From: Gigantopelta aegis
Taxonomy: Eukaryota > Mollusca > Gastropoda > Neomphalida > Peltospiridae
Length of the DNA stretch: 64,000 nucleotides
Reading direction: 5' to 3'
Assembly: GCF_016097555.1 (NCBI RefSeq)
Contig: NC_054702.1
Span: 67,272,001 to 67,336,000, forward strand
Part shown: in pieces, positions 1-13,300 of the stretch
Numbering within the stretch: position 1 is the first letter of the stretch
Layout of the letters: each line of letters opens with the position of its first letter
Notes under the pieces: generated by a model
What the model saw: the letters and a program-made list of their open reading frames with translations, nothing else
Databases searched by the model: none
What the model was told of the DNA's origin: nothing
Made by a program: the position numbers and the translations under genes

Positions 1-295
1 TACAAAAAAATAAAATAAAATAAAATATACCAATCTGATAAATTCTGTATTTATCACACAAATTCCATGACCTTTTCCAGGCATTTTCCATTACTTTCTG
101 GAGAATTTTTCTGTGATCAACAACATAATCGAACAATATTACAATGTATTTAACTGATTTGTTGATTTGTTTTGAGGTAATTTTAATTTGGAAAAAATAA
201 ATTTTCCATGACCCAACTAACTCGAATGCCTATTTTATTAATTTCATTTTAACTTCATTTCCGTACTTATATCCAATTAAGATTCAAGCACACTG

Positions 296-509
296 ACCTG
301 GAAACACACCTCAGTTATCTGGGCTGTCTGTCCAGGACAGTAGGTTAGTTGTTAATGGTTAGTGAGAGAGAAGAGGGTGTAGTGGTCTTACACCTACCCA
401 TCGAGTCATTAAAACTCACTCTGGGTGAGAGCTGGTAGCGGGCTGCGAACCCTGTACCTACCAGCCTTATGTCTGATGGCTTAACCACGACACCACCAAG
501 GCCGGTCGA
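296..509 (-). mobile_element. tRNA-derived SINE, head portion
   Basis: Reading the minus strand, gaccggccttggtggtgtcg is followed by a box A-like gtggttaagccatcag and a box B-like gggttcgcagcc. It matches the heads of the copies at 20345, 41527 and 45676. The 3' body is missing or too diverged to see. Confidence 0.75.
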
Positions 510-574
510 TTGCCTAACTTACATCATGATTTGTTACCATATTGATGCCATATAAATTCACTTACTAAGGGGAA

Positions 575-752
575 TTAAAAATCACTCTCCTCAAACTGTC
601 TCACGGGAGTGATAGCTCCCTTTAAAGGGTGAGGACTGTTTAAGTGGTATCTGGTTTGGAGAAGGTTATGTTCTATACTGATATTTAAAGGGTGAGGACT
701 GTTTAAGTGGTATCTGGTTTGGAGAAGGTTATGTTCTATACTGATATTTAAA
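575..752. repeat. 63-bp direct duplication
   Basis: A 63-bp segment starting tttaaagggtgaggactg at 621 is repeated exactly from 684 to about 746. Being a multiple of three, it lengthens a chance open frame on the minus strand; no gene is indicated. Confidence 0.85.
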
Positions 753-829
753 AAAAAGACTGTGAAAACTCTCCAGTTTTTAGACATTTTTGGTTTCATT
801 TCCAAAACGAAATGAATCTGCTCAATAAG

Positions 830-2970
830 TTAATTTCTTCTTACTGCCTTCTGGTGTATTTTCAAAAACCTTTTCTGTGGTGCGACAAATTTTCTTGATA
901 ATGTCCCCTGTGCTCCATTATATCCAACTGTGATAGACTTCTGCAAAAAATATAATTATAAAGAGCATTTAAACTTTAGTGACAATGTTTGGTAACAAAT
1001 ATCAATCAACAAATACTTACTATACAAAGCTGCCATAAAATATCATATTGTATTCCAGTTAATATTACTACGACTACGAGCTTCAGTAGTATTTTTGTGC
1101 TCAAGGCAGGTTGTGCTTCCACCACAATAAAACAAAAAAAATTCCTGGGATAATTAAATATATTAAACAAGTTAAAACCCTTAGAACTTAAACACTTTTC
1201 ATTATAAAATTACAGTTTTCAGTGGCTTTTGCATGCATTACAGTCAGTTTGTAAAACTTGGGTCTCATACATTTTCATTAGTATCTGTAATAGTGTATCC
1301 AACAATTTTCAATATAAAATGACAGGGCTAGCTCTGGGTCAGCAGAAAATTTCGCCAAATTATCTGTTAAACTTAAAAACTTGCAAAACCCAGTTATTTT
1401 GTGTCAAAATATCAATTATTGCATAAAATTATTTTGCCAAATTATCTGTTAAACTTAAAAACTTGCAAAACCCAGTTATTTTGTGTCAAAATATCAATTA
1501 TTGCATAAAATTATTTTGCCAAATTATCTGTTAAACTTAAAAACTTGCAAAACCCAGTTATTTTAGTACCAGAGCTAGCCCTGAATCACGCTGACTAAGC
1601 TTAGTAAAAACTGTTAATAATACCAGCGTATAAATTTTGGAATTACAAGAAAATAAACTTGAAGAACGTAAATTTGAATATTTATCAGTGGAAATAAGCA
1701 ATTTGTGTACTTTTCAAGATAATATTTTTTAATTCAAGCACTGTTAAGGGTTTTGACAAATTCAAGGACTTTACAAATCTGTGTGAACCGTGTTATACTG
1801 CCTCAATTATTTAAATCAGTTTGTTCCATCCCAATATCAATGCTCTTCATTCACTTTGTGGAGTGAAAAGCAATTTTGGCTTCTCATATTGAGAATCAGT
1901 TTTAAAAATTAGATGTCAAATTAGATTCCTTATTAACCTTATTATAATATGTTTTTCAACAAAAATGCAGCAAAACTGATAAAAACTTCTAATTAATATT
2001 ATTATTCCTGAAAATTAAGCATTTTGGATACATATGACATTGAATCTGAAATCTTTGTATAAAAAATAATATGAAGTGCAGAATCTGGCTGTGAAATTGA
2101 ATACCAAAAAACACATTGAGCATTTTAAATAGTAGGTGCTGTTTGCCCCATGTCAAGTCTGAGCCTTGGTTATATTTTTGAGAGAAGATGCTGTCATGGT
2201 AATCCTATATTGTTACATTTTAATTTTCTATTCCTGCCTAATCCAGCAAAATATTTTGTTATTTCATGGATTATTAATTAACATTCAAAGCTATAGCTCT
2301 ATTACAGAGGTTCATTTTTTATTTGTCTTTATAATCAATAAGTACATATGTATACATGTACCTTAGTAACACTTGCGATAGAAAACCCGTTAGAACCAAG
2401 CATGTACGGAAGTCCTTCTCTCGATATTCCCTCAGTATTTATATGCCCATGGACACCAGGAGAATCTGAATGAAAAACCAATAAACTAAACTATTACATG
2501 GTTTGATTAAGTAATGTTAAAACATGTAAATAGCACACAAAATTATTACATGTAATGGTATTTGACTACAATAATGAAAAAAAAGAAAAGAAAGGACAGT
2601 TGACTATCATAGGCCTAAATGTTTATGCAGGGATAAATTCTGTTGTTGTTGTTTGTTTAATCACACTGTTGTACGATGTTGAACCATCAGCTACACTGTA
2701 CATGTATGAAGATGTAAGTAAAACACTTTAAGCTCAGAATGTTCTCATAATTGATGATGGCTAGGCAATGTACATGTATTTCTATGGACCTAGTTGAAAC
2801 AAAATGGCACACCAAAAACCTAGATGTAAACTGAATGATCAATTTTAAATGGGTTAATCAATATTAAAAAGCAAAATCAAGGATGCAGCTTTAATTCAAA
2901 TTAAAAATTAAAAAACACTGTATTCTTACTTGAACCTTTGTAAGTCACCCATGCTTCACCTCTGTTTTCC
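830..2970 (-). CDS. Unrecognised small protein, three 3'-terminal exons (partial)
   Basis: Three minus-strand exons fit together in phase: 2970-2930 (41 nt), 2465-2362 (104 nt) and 940-830 (111 nt, ending in TAA at 832-830). Each has a pyrimidine-rich AG acceptor and the first two have good donors (gtaaga, gtacat). The only open frame of the 41-nt exon is the one that joins the others. The spliced product is 85 residues: ENRGEAWVTYKGS, then a Gly/Ser-rich middle (contains HGHINTEGISREGLPYMLGS), then a basic tail ending FLKIHQKAVRRN. I see no signal peptide, membrane segment or domain I can name. The gene must continue upstream (above 2970) with an exon ending in phase 2; I could not find it, and a 2.6 kb inverted-repeat element lies in the way. 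It would be divergent from WDTC1. Consistent splice sites and phases are the main support; function unknown. Confidence 0.6.
1322..1585. mobile_element. Short inverted-repeat element with internal 82-bp tandem repeat
   Basis: The ends are cagggctagctctgg (1323) and its complement ccagagctagccctg (1568-1582). The inside is 2.7 copies of an 82-bp unit (gccaaattatctgttaaact at 1354, 1436 and 1518). The CAGGG ends suggest a hAT-type MITE; I could not see a clear target duplication. Confidence 0.65.
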
Positions 2971-3862
2971 CTAAAAATAAAATGTAATAATATGAATAAA
3001 CAAAAAATATTTCTTTCTATCTTTTTTCTTCTTTTTTTGGAGGGGGGTCATGTTATTAACAACAAACTCAACATGCATCCTAATAATGAGTATAATCATA
3101 TTGATATGTCAGTAGTTCAAATTCTCTACATACTATGAAACTTGATTTCCGTGGTAACCGGAAGTCTGGGTAAACATTTTTGATGAAAGCTTTGGCTAAG
3201 TTAAAGTTTGCCTAAGTAATGGGGTCTGCAATTGGTTGTGCTTTAGTTTGAACAAAAAACCCCAGTGTGATCTGTCAAAAGTCCAAAATGGTTTGACATC
3301 ATACCTAGTACACTTTTATCTTTCGTCAACGTCACTACATGTACATCTGTATTTTTTTTTTTAAATAATATCACTTTCATCCAACATTACATGTAATGTA
3401 AATGCCTAAAAAAACATAAGACCTGAACATGCCTTAGTACATGTACATGCTTTCTATTATTCTAATTGTTTATACTGTTAGAAACATTTATCCGTTTATT
3501 TTCCGAGTGATAGTTCTGAATATTCATGTCACATTCACAATTTTATCTTTTTTCGTGTTTTTTGTTTGGTTTTGATTGTCATTTTGGTTAATAAGGGCAC
3601 AAAGAATCACCTTATATTAATACTTGCTAACTGGCTAGTAAATGAAAAAAACACAAAAAAAACCCAACTCGGGATTGTTACTCATCAGGCAAGACATAAT
3701 TCATCAAAATAAATGCTGATTGTAGTCAACCTATGCTTCTAATCTCTATATGGGTGGACTAATCCATCACACACATATCGGGTATGCGTCTGCACACAGT
3801 TTACCAGGATTTGATTTATTTGGAGGGAATCATATATCGGGATGGCATGGGAGCATCCCTAA

Positions 3863-3917
3863 TTCATCAAGATTAACCGTGAATGCTTGCACATGCATTC
3901 GAGGTTAATCTTGATGA
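3863..3917. repeat. 24-bp hairpin
   Basis: The arms ttcatcaagattaaccgtga and following bases, and their complement ending at 3917, differ at only two positions and enclose an 8-nt loop. It sits directly against the left end of the inverted-repeat element at 3922. Confidence 0.75.
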
Positions 3918-3921
3918 ACTA

Positions 3922-6542
3922 AGGTCGACGACAGTCACTTTTCGCACCCTTGTTTTGGCTTCGTACACAATAAATATAACATATCTTACCGTAATTTCAC
4001 TTGAAATCCATATTTCGAAAAAGGTACAATTTTCTAATCCCAAAATATTGAGAGTCCATGATACTGCAAACGCTTTAGGCATATCATAAAATATTGTTTG
4101 TTTCCGGTTACCCGACCGACCCTAATTTGAAACTGCCGACCCTAAAACGTTTTTTGTATATCCAATTTTTTTTTTTTAAATATAACAACGATTTCCACGA
4201 AAACAATCCAAAACTATCACAAGCACTAATTTGGTGTCAATTAGTGGATAACCCTACTGTGTTTTCCGATTTGCATACGTATATCGGTGGTTTTACTGTC
4301 GCAAATTTAGTTTTATTGGTGACCTGTTAGCCACGAAATGTTTTCTTCTAACAGTTGATTGATGGAGTTACTTCACTTCAAATTGAAGTTCGGTAACTTT
4401 CGTGAGATATCGGGCGAAGAGTCGGAAAATAGTTTTCACGAATATATGCGATCTTTTCCGATTTACTCTATATCTAGCGTAGCGAGGTGTTCCGATTAAT
4501 AATAATAATAATAATAATAATAACTATATTTAATTATTTACTCCAGCGACAAACTGGCCTTCTAGAAATTTAGTGACCTTCTGATAAACTAGGGGAGGGA
4601 ATGTTTACCGATACTGATGGAGTTTACTGCCAAATCAAATGATTAAATATGTCAGTAAGATCTCGATGCGTTTCGTTATTTTTTGTAAGTGGTCACTGGG
4701 AACTTCTTAGATACACTAGGAAAGATAATATTCATAAAAAAAATTAAAAATGTTATTGTTGGACAGATAAATACAGAACCCTGCTTTTCAGTTTTCATTA
4801 AAAGAAATTGTTATAACTTATTTACTGGTTTCTATCCAATTAAGGTTCAACCAAGTTAAGTGTTAGTATGAGAGTAAACATTCTGCCTATTATTAAACAG
4901 CAAGGGATCTTTTGTATGTACTCTCCCACAGATAGGTTAACACTATGTTGCCCTCAAAATCAAAATGCCTTGCCTGTTATAAATTTATAAGTTGCCCATG
5001 TAAAAAGAAGCCTTTAAACACACCTATGTGGATAGTACTACAGATTTTCTTTTTTTAATTAAGTTATGAAATAGATATAGAAAATAAAATGGCCATAAGG
5101 TTTTTGTCCTTTTGAAAATTGTACAATGGAAAAAAAAAATCTTATATTTAAAACTGCACATAAAATATGCCCCCAAAACATCACTTTACTTCATTTCTAG
5201 GGAAAACACTGTGATGGTTTGCATAATGCATTTCTATACATGCAGACGTTATTTTGGATTCCGGTAGTCAACATCTTTATTTAATATCCATAAATAAAAT
5301 TATTTTCCAAAATAAAATGTTTATCCTACCTACCTACCCTATATTTTTCCAGCATGTAATAGGAAACAAGAATATGTTTTTTTTTTCGGCCTTAAAGGTA
5401 GGGTCAACTCAAACAAAAGCTGTATGTGTTGGAAAGATGCATACCCGGACTACGAACACATAGACACTTTAACAAATGAAAAACGCGTAATTTTAGAGTT
5501 AATAAAAAACATGATTATTCCTGCTAACTGGTGTCAGCCATTTTGTCTGGTGGGAGAAAAATGTACTCTATTAGGCCTATTGATATGCTGCGTTGGAGCA
5601 AAAATGACAACCCATGATACCCAGGTGATAATTTTCTTTTCTTTGGGACTACGTAATTGGTCAGTTCTGTGGTTTTAGATGGAAAAGTCTACTTAGTTTT
5701 ACAGAACTATTTACAGTAATAAACCATGTCCATTACCATTTTAGGGGTGACAGGTAATATTCCACAATACCAGTATGTATTTTTGTGTCTGGACAGCATC
5801 AATTAATTGGCTCGTCTGGTTACCAATCAAATACACACCTGCCAATCAGGAATCACAGGTAGAAGCAACTAACAGCATAGTCCAATTAACTAAGAAAACA
5901 CTCCGTGTATCATTTCAGTACATAGGTTCATACATGAACAAAACATTGTTAATTATTTTGACTTGTTGTGTAGCCACTTTGACACTGGTATTTTATTTTG
6001 TATTGAAAAATAATATATATATATAGTGCTGGATATACTTATTGCTGGCTTACTGGGATGTGTATTAATATAGAACATTGCAATGTATGACAATTTATCA
6101 TCCCGCAAAAACCAGGTAGATTGTGTTTCTCTAGTTCTAAGGCTCATTCCTGACGTTACGCGTTAAGTATTACGTAACCACCAGCTCGCCAGAGGGGGCG
6201 TACTCAATGAGATTGTACAAAATGGCTGCACCTGTTATATATAATAGCCATCACGTTTAACCGTTTTATTAATTAATTATACGATTATACTTGTTAATAT
6301 TAAGCAATAATGTGCATTATACATCATTGAATATGCATACCAGGCCAAATGCCTTAATTGTCCCTTCCTTTAATGGAATCCTAGATTAATTCTGAAAAAA
6401 TATTAATTTTAAGTTTTAAAACATGAAAGAAATAAAAAGTACCTTTTGTCAAATATAACATATCAAACAATTACTGTTGAATATGTTTTATTTATTGTGT
6501 ACGAAGCCAAACAAGGGTCCGAAAAGTGACTTTCGTCGACAT
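3922..6542. mobile_element. 2.6 kb terminal-inverted-repeat DNA element, no transposase seen
   Basis: The left end gtcgacgacagtcacttttc (3924) and the complement of the right end gtcgacgaaagtcacttttc (6540) start inverted repeats that continue through ttggcttcgtacacaataaa. They match well for about 60 bp and more weakly to about 130 bp. TA lies on both sides (3920-3921, 6543-6544), as for Tc1/mariner-type insertion. The interior has no open frame over 90 codons and no motif I recognise. It contains an (AAT)n tract at 4497-4523 and sequence starting gtagggtcaactcaaacaaa (near 5400) that may be a second, nested repeat. Confidence 0.65.
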
Positions 6543-7389
6543 TAGCTGCTGATTAGGAGCATCCCAAGCCTGCCCCCCACCCCACTCCACCCAATCCTGA
6601 CCATGCCAGTGGATACTAAGTAGGAAATGAACATTAAATAATTAATGAGCTCGACTCTAGATAGCACCTTAAATTCATATTTAGTTAAATGTAGTACAAC
6701 GAACCATAATACATGGTCCCAATCACTTTGTAAAATAATTCTGTCCATGGTGGCTTCCATCTTGCCAGAAGTGAGCATACACTAACAAAAATTAACAGTA
6801 ATTTTTAATTATAAAGTGTTTTTAAACATGAGTTATTTTCTTAACATTAAGTACTTAGAAATTATTTTAATACTATATTAATCTGTATCACTAAATATTA
6901 GGCTTTCACTTCTTTACTGTGTTTTACGACATATGTATTTCGGCAAGTGACTTCATCTGTGCTTCCTGTTTCGACGCTAAACACAGGAACTTATTTTGCT
7001 TTTTAGCTGCTTAAACCCGTGTTAAAACACTAGCTGGTATCATATTGTTGTTGATTATATGTCGAAATATAAAATAAGACACGAGATAATTAGTTTATAG
7101 TAGATTATACAGTTATATAAAATCATTTTGGATAGTGGGTCGGTCATCTGATGAACTGTCAAAGTCAGTTTGTGCTACAGCAACAGCTGAGTGTCGGTTA
7201 TATTGATACTGCGCATCGGAACTAAACCAGGACTAATTAGCAAAAGCTGATGTGACAGGAGAACCAACAGGAAAAAGATGAAAGATGATGACAGATTCAG
7301 ATGGTTAAAGCCTGTCTGATCAGATTGTTGCCACTGTAAATTATACATCAACTTTTGTTTTAGTTTTGTTTATACAAAACTGACAGATC

Positions 7390-10300
7390 ATGAATACATC
7401 TTGGACACTGAAGCGAAAACTGCAGAGAGAATTGGATGTAAGTTGTAAGACATCTAAAAACTGCAATAACCATATCCCCCATCAAAAACTGTCATTTCAC
7501 TAGCACTATGTTCCATTAGTTAATCATGGAACAAAACCTGCATAAGCATAATGTTTGATTATATCATAATATCATATTTTATTCACTAAATAAGTCTCAA
7601 TTAACCAATTACGAGAAAAGCATGTGGGAAAAATTAAGAAATTATTTAGTTTATTTGAGACTTATGCACTTTGTCATGTTAAGTGATCACTATATTGAAA
7701 ATAGACACCTAAAATAAGTAACTAATTACCATCACTCAATGTTAAGGACATCTGTATGGCATATACTTGTTTTTAATTAGTTTGTGCAAGAAAACAAGAA
7801 ATTGTTTTCTAAATGGCATATCTTTTAGGGTTTTGTGCCTTTGCATGCCATCTTGGATAATTTTTTATGGTGGTTACAAAATAACAGCCTTTGAAAGTTT
7901 GATCACAGTTTTTATCATAAACAAAGACTATATATCTTTTTTGTTTTTCAGGAAAGGGTGCACACCAGTTTCCAGAGAGTTTTGCATGTGACACCAGATT
8001 TAATCAATCGCCTTGGTTTGGAAAAAGAACTAGAGGTAAATATGATACATGTAAACAGTCTGGCCAATAACCAGGGGAGGATAGGGGGGTTGGACGATCC
8101 CCTCTCCCCCTCCCCGCAGAAAAGAGAGTTCCACTCCAAAGGGAAAAATAATGCGTAATATCCATATAAAAGGACAGGTCTCTTGTAAAGATGAAGACCT
8201 ATTAAGACAGGGGACAATATTTCGAAATCTGAGGTAACCGGAAGTCGGTTCACATGGTTTTTACCTAGGTAACCAATTGTTCGGTTACATGAATTATATT
8301 TGCATAACCTGTATATTACCTGATCAGTTACCTCAAAGTTATTATTATTCACCACTTGCCATCGGAATCGCAAAAAGTAATTTTTAGTTGCCCGAATCTA
8401 AAACCCACTGTCCTCGGGCATCGGGCCACCGTATTCTAGAACCTAGCAGCTTGTGGAAGTTAACACTTTTGTAAAATGATTAAATATCAGCCCAGTACTG
8501 AAACAAAATAGATACATTTGGAGGAAAAATGCCCATTCCCTGGTGCATGATTAGACTAATAATTTTCTTTTATAAATAACAAATAAAGGCTACCATTTGT
8601 CACTGATATGTAAAATTTAGTATATAGCAGATTAAAAAAACAAACACCAAAAACCCAAACAACAAATGTCCAGTTCCTCTGAACTATAAAACAGGATACT
8701 CACAGAGTCACTGGTGCATGATTAGATTAATAAAAATAAATCTTATAAAAAGAAAGACCACAATTTGACACTGATATTTTGCGGTGGCGGTGCTACTTTC
8801 ACTTTATCGCTGGTACTTCTATACTACAGTGACGTTCCAAATGTTTGTTATTTAAAGCTCATTATGCAATGTTAGTATTTTTCAGCTTTTGCAACATTTT
8901 TGGATTTTTGTTAACGTTAAAACCGTTTTCATCCTTTGTAAAATTATAGGTAATCCAATATTATGTCTACATATATTCCTGTAGAGATAAAATAGCAGCA
9001 GATAATTTAGGCACCTTAGCGGTCCGTGCACATTTCTTTAAAACTGTTGGTTTGTCTCTATTCTGAGCCTTCGGTCGCAAGTTACAACCGTTGCAATATA
9101 CCGTTGTCTACTGGTTTGCCACGCATCAAGTTCCTAAAATTAGTCTAAAACAGTGGTCGGAATACTAGTAGTATGTCTGCATGAATAAACTTCAGGTAAT
9201 CGTGAAGTCTGCAGGTTTTAATTTCTGAACGTCTACAGGTCACGACGTAACCGATTTGCAGTTCACGTAAATTTAATTTTGCGTAACCGTCACGCGAACA
9301 GAATGGCGGTTTGCGTGAAATATTGTGCCCTGTTAAGACTAACAATGTTCTGTTATGACATCTAGTACATGTTGAAATAACATTTATTAGGTAAATCCAT
9401 CACAAATCAGCAAATATTTAAGATCGCCCATGTACTTTGGTCTCCCAAATATTCCTGTTATCTAAATGAATAAATCCGAAATTTGGGCTCTGTATTCCTA
9501 GTACTTTTTGAGAAATGTAATTTTGCTAACCCTGGTAGGTGTTAAATTTGAAGTCCCATTATTTCAGGATATAATGTACATAGAAACATGAAAGTTTGTA
9601 TGAGTACTGAAAAGATTAAGCAGACTGGTAGTTTTCAGTAGTAGACAACACACTGAACAATTTTTAAAATGCCATTTGATCTTACGAGCAGCCATTCAAT
9701 ATTAATCTTTTTTTAATTGTTTCTCTGTCAAGTCCACCCCAATGCTTCGTGAGTGCTAAAATCATGCATAATTGAAAAATAAATTTCCTAAGAAAGATAA
9801 TGAACTTTGATACACATAAACTGCATACCATTAGCTAGTATAAAATGATACAGGTTTCGGTTTTTAACAATCTACCCACATTGTTTCATTGAAATAGCCC
9901 CCAAATTGTGTGTTTTTTCCGACTTCAGTAGGATGTTGTTCCATAATTAATCATCACATAGTTATAAGATTTAAGATTTATATATCAACTGGGATGGATT
10001 TAACAGACAAAACAAAAAAGTTAAATTTGTGTATAGTGTTTTTGTGAAATAAAATGGAATTTTCTTTTTATCGTTATGTACAATGGAATATTGAACTTTA
10101 GGTATCGGCAGTAATTTTTGATGACAAACATTTATTTCTAATGCATTGTTTACAAGTTCTTTAATAAAACATCTCACATTACTAAGTATTCATTAATTTA
10201 TGATTTATTAGGTGGAAAATGTCCCAGGCTGCAGCATAACCATGCAAATTTCAATAAGTAAAATATGAGAAGTAACCAATTTCAACGAAAATTACCCTAA

Positions 10301-13300
10301 ACATACATAGTAATATCATAAATTAATACAGTAAGTGCATATTCAACAAAATTAACAATTACTTGCCAAATTAAGGGAGCTAACTCTTCAAGATACGGCA
10401 ATACCTGTATAGCTCGATCATGGCCAATATAAAGAGAGTTGACTAAATAAATAAGATTGATTACTTTCAACTAAGCTATTAGTATTGAGGAAGTATGTCA
10501 TTTTTTCCCCAGTATGTTTTTTTATTTGCAACAGGTTTTCATTTTTTAATACCATTCAATAAATGTACACTGCTTGTAATGTAAACAATGATTATACATG
10601 ATCATATATGTATATACTCCATCTGTCATCTGATGAGTTATTTAGACAAAACATTATTACAGTTTTACTTTTTAAATATGCACAATACAAAGCTTTGTGA
10701 CATTTTGAAATAATATCTGCATGTGACATTTTATTGTTTCTTCTTAGGGTCACCAAGGATGTGTAAATTGTCTAGAATGGAATTCAACTGGCACGTAAGT
10801 AAACTAGTAAACTGGGGCCTATACATTTCATTGCAGATTAATTACAGAATGCCTTTTTCTTGTAGAAGCATGATTTAGCTTAGGATGCAAGAATTTTTCC
10901 AATAAATAATGGAAATGGCTGTATTGATTTCACCAAAATCAAGGACTCTTTAAAATAGTTTTTAGCTTAGTGGTATATTGTGATATGTCATAGGATTAGG
11001 CTTGCCACAGTCTAGATCCCCCTAAACAATTTCCTTCACATGCACCTGCTATAGACCAAATGGTACTGAAAGTTTTTTTGTTTGTTTTGTTTAATGACAC
11101 CACTAGAGCACATTGATTTGTTAATCATCGGCTATTGGATGTCAAACATTTGATAATTTTGACATAGTCTTAGAGAAAAAACCCACTACATTTTTCCATT
11201 AGTAGCAAGGGAACTTTTATATGCACCCTCCCGCAGACATGATAGCACATACTACAGCCTTTGATATACCAGTCATGGTGCACTGGCTGGAACGAGAAAA
11301 ATATCCTACAACGATGTCCACTACACAACTCGGAGAAAAGCCACTTCTGGCCGCATGGAACAGACCTACATCAAAAGCTCTGGGGATCCAGGGAGGACCT
11401 GCAAACAACTGCCCAATTCATCACTCAGATCGGAATATCTGTATGAGACAATTTTTACAAATTTGAACGAAGAAGAAGAAGAACGAGATATAACCCAATG
11501 GGCCCACTGACGAGGATCTATCCCAGACCAACCACACATCAAGTGAGCTCTTTACCACTGGGCTACGTCCCTACCTCTAACCCTATCCTGTTACATGTTG
11601 AATCAGGGCTAGAGAGTACTCTATGTAACACTTTCTATTGTCAATTTTTGACTTAAATGCACAGAGTTTCCTAAATCTGATGTCACAAACCTTTAATACA
11701 TGTATGATCCTTTTCGAGTTTGTACATTTATTGTAGGTTTATTAATGCTATGAGTGATCTTCAAAATCATAAAAGTCTGTGACATCATCTAAGAAACTAT
11801 ATGTATTTTAGACCCAGGATGTAACAACCCCTTTAGTCATCAGAAATTTCAATTTCTTTTCAACATTACCTGTCCTCAAGCCTGTGCTCAGATTAAGACA
11901 GAGCAAAAGAAAAATGCGTCCGGACTATACAGTGAAGGAAAAAAAGAAGGAAGTTATAGTCACATGACCGGAACTAGAGGGAGCATACAGTGGAAGATTT
12001 TAGGCCATCACATTGACTTTTGGGCTATTAGCTGTAGTGGTAGAGTGCACTTTGACAGATAATGTATCTAAAAAAGAGAAAACGCCTCATGTTTTCTCCA
12101 AATTGACAGTTCATAACACTAAATAGCAGCCTAGTTCTATTCTCAAATACATGGTTAGTCGACTAGTGTTACTACATTTACAGTGTATGTTATGTTGTTG
12201 TTGTTTTTTTGCACAAAACTAATTGCTGCTGATTAAAGGGACACACCCTAGTTACGGCTAGTTGTTAACCATTACGGCGTTGTTTTTCGCTATTAAACCC
12301 ATTTTTTCACAAATAAAATTGCACTTTACTTACCATTTATTATTTAGAATATACATTTCCATTCACCTGAAGTGTTTTTTTTTGGTAATCCTGGTGTTTG
12401 TAATACCACAAAATGCATTTTTCGTATTTCTGAAAAACGGACGCACGTTTGAGAAAAAAACGTTGAGCAGACAAGGTCTAATCTATTTTTAGACGGGATA
12501 TTTCCATTTCAATGTCACAGATGTTGGTATACCACGTGACCGTTATCATTTTGGTTCGGTTTGTTTTCTCGTGCACGGTTCGCGCAATCGACATCCGATT
12601 TGTTGTTGTTCATTTGTGAGATTTTTCTTCACAGTTCGTGAACATTTTCAGTAACAATAAAGTTCAGACAAGTAAGTATCTCAATACAAAACATTACAAA
12701 CCCTTAAAACCAATAATTTTGCTAAGTCCTACGATATCTGGCGAGGGGATACAACCAGGACAGAACAGTTGGAACATGTCCAGGAGAGGTGAAACGAACG
12801 CACCCCAAGTCTGTGAAATTTGTCGTGACGTAGGCATTGTTGTGCTTCAAGCGACATCTACCGGGGACATCAGAATACAAACTTTCAAAATTATTTCAAG
12901 CAATTGGGACATGGGGATTCCCATGGTATTTATCGATATAAAACCTGCTTTTTCACTCCATTTGATAAAAACGTGATCTAAGTGTGTTACAGGTTTGTAG
13001 ATTAACCAAATTATAATTTATTTTCGCTGGATGAAACTAGGGTGTGCGGATTTAAAACAGTGTGTTAGGATGATATTAAATAAAATTTATTTTTGATTAA
13101 ATTTTCTTTCTGTAAATTAGTTTGTTATAATTTATGTATTTTAGGCTTCTTGCAAGTGGATCAGACGATGTTCAAGTTTACATATGGGATCCATTTCTAT
13201 ACAAAACACGTGCCATAGTGCGGACTGGTCACCAAGGAAACATTTTCACGGTTAAGGTGAAAATAACTGCCTCTATTTTCCTTGTTTATTTTTTTTTCCC

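Noticed and set aside
3873-4089. Two overlapping open frames (69 and 68 codons), the minus one with a good gtaaga donor.
   Set aside because: Both lie across the terminal inverted repeat of the 3922-6542 element, and the phase does not connect to the small minus-strand gene.
6542-6778. Minus-strand frame starting with an excellent Kozak context (gccaccatgg), considered as first exon of the small minus gene.
   Set aside because: None of its possible donors gives the phase 2 end that the exon at 2970-2930 needs.
7948-8373. 141-codon minus-strand frame.
   Set aside because: It overlaps WDTC1 exon 2 and the end of the 8208 element; no splice or domain support.
12638-12976. 112-codon plus-strand frame.
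   Set aside because: It is inside a TTAA-flanked MITE and has no recognisable domain; length is compatible with chance.
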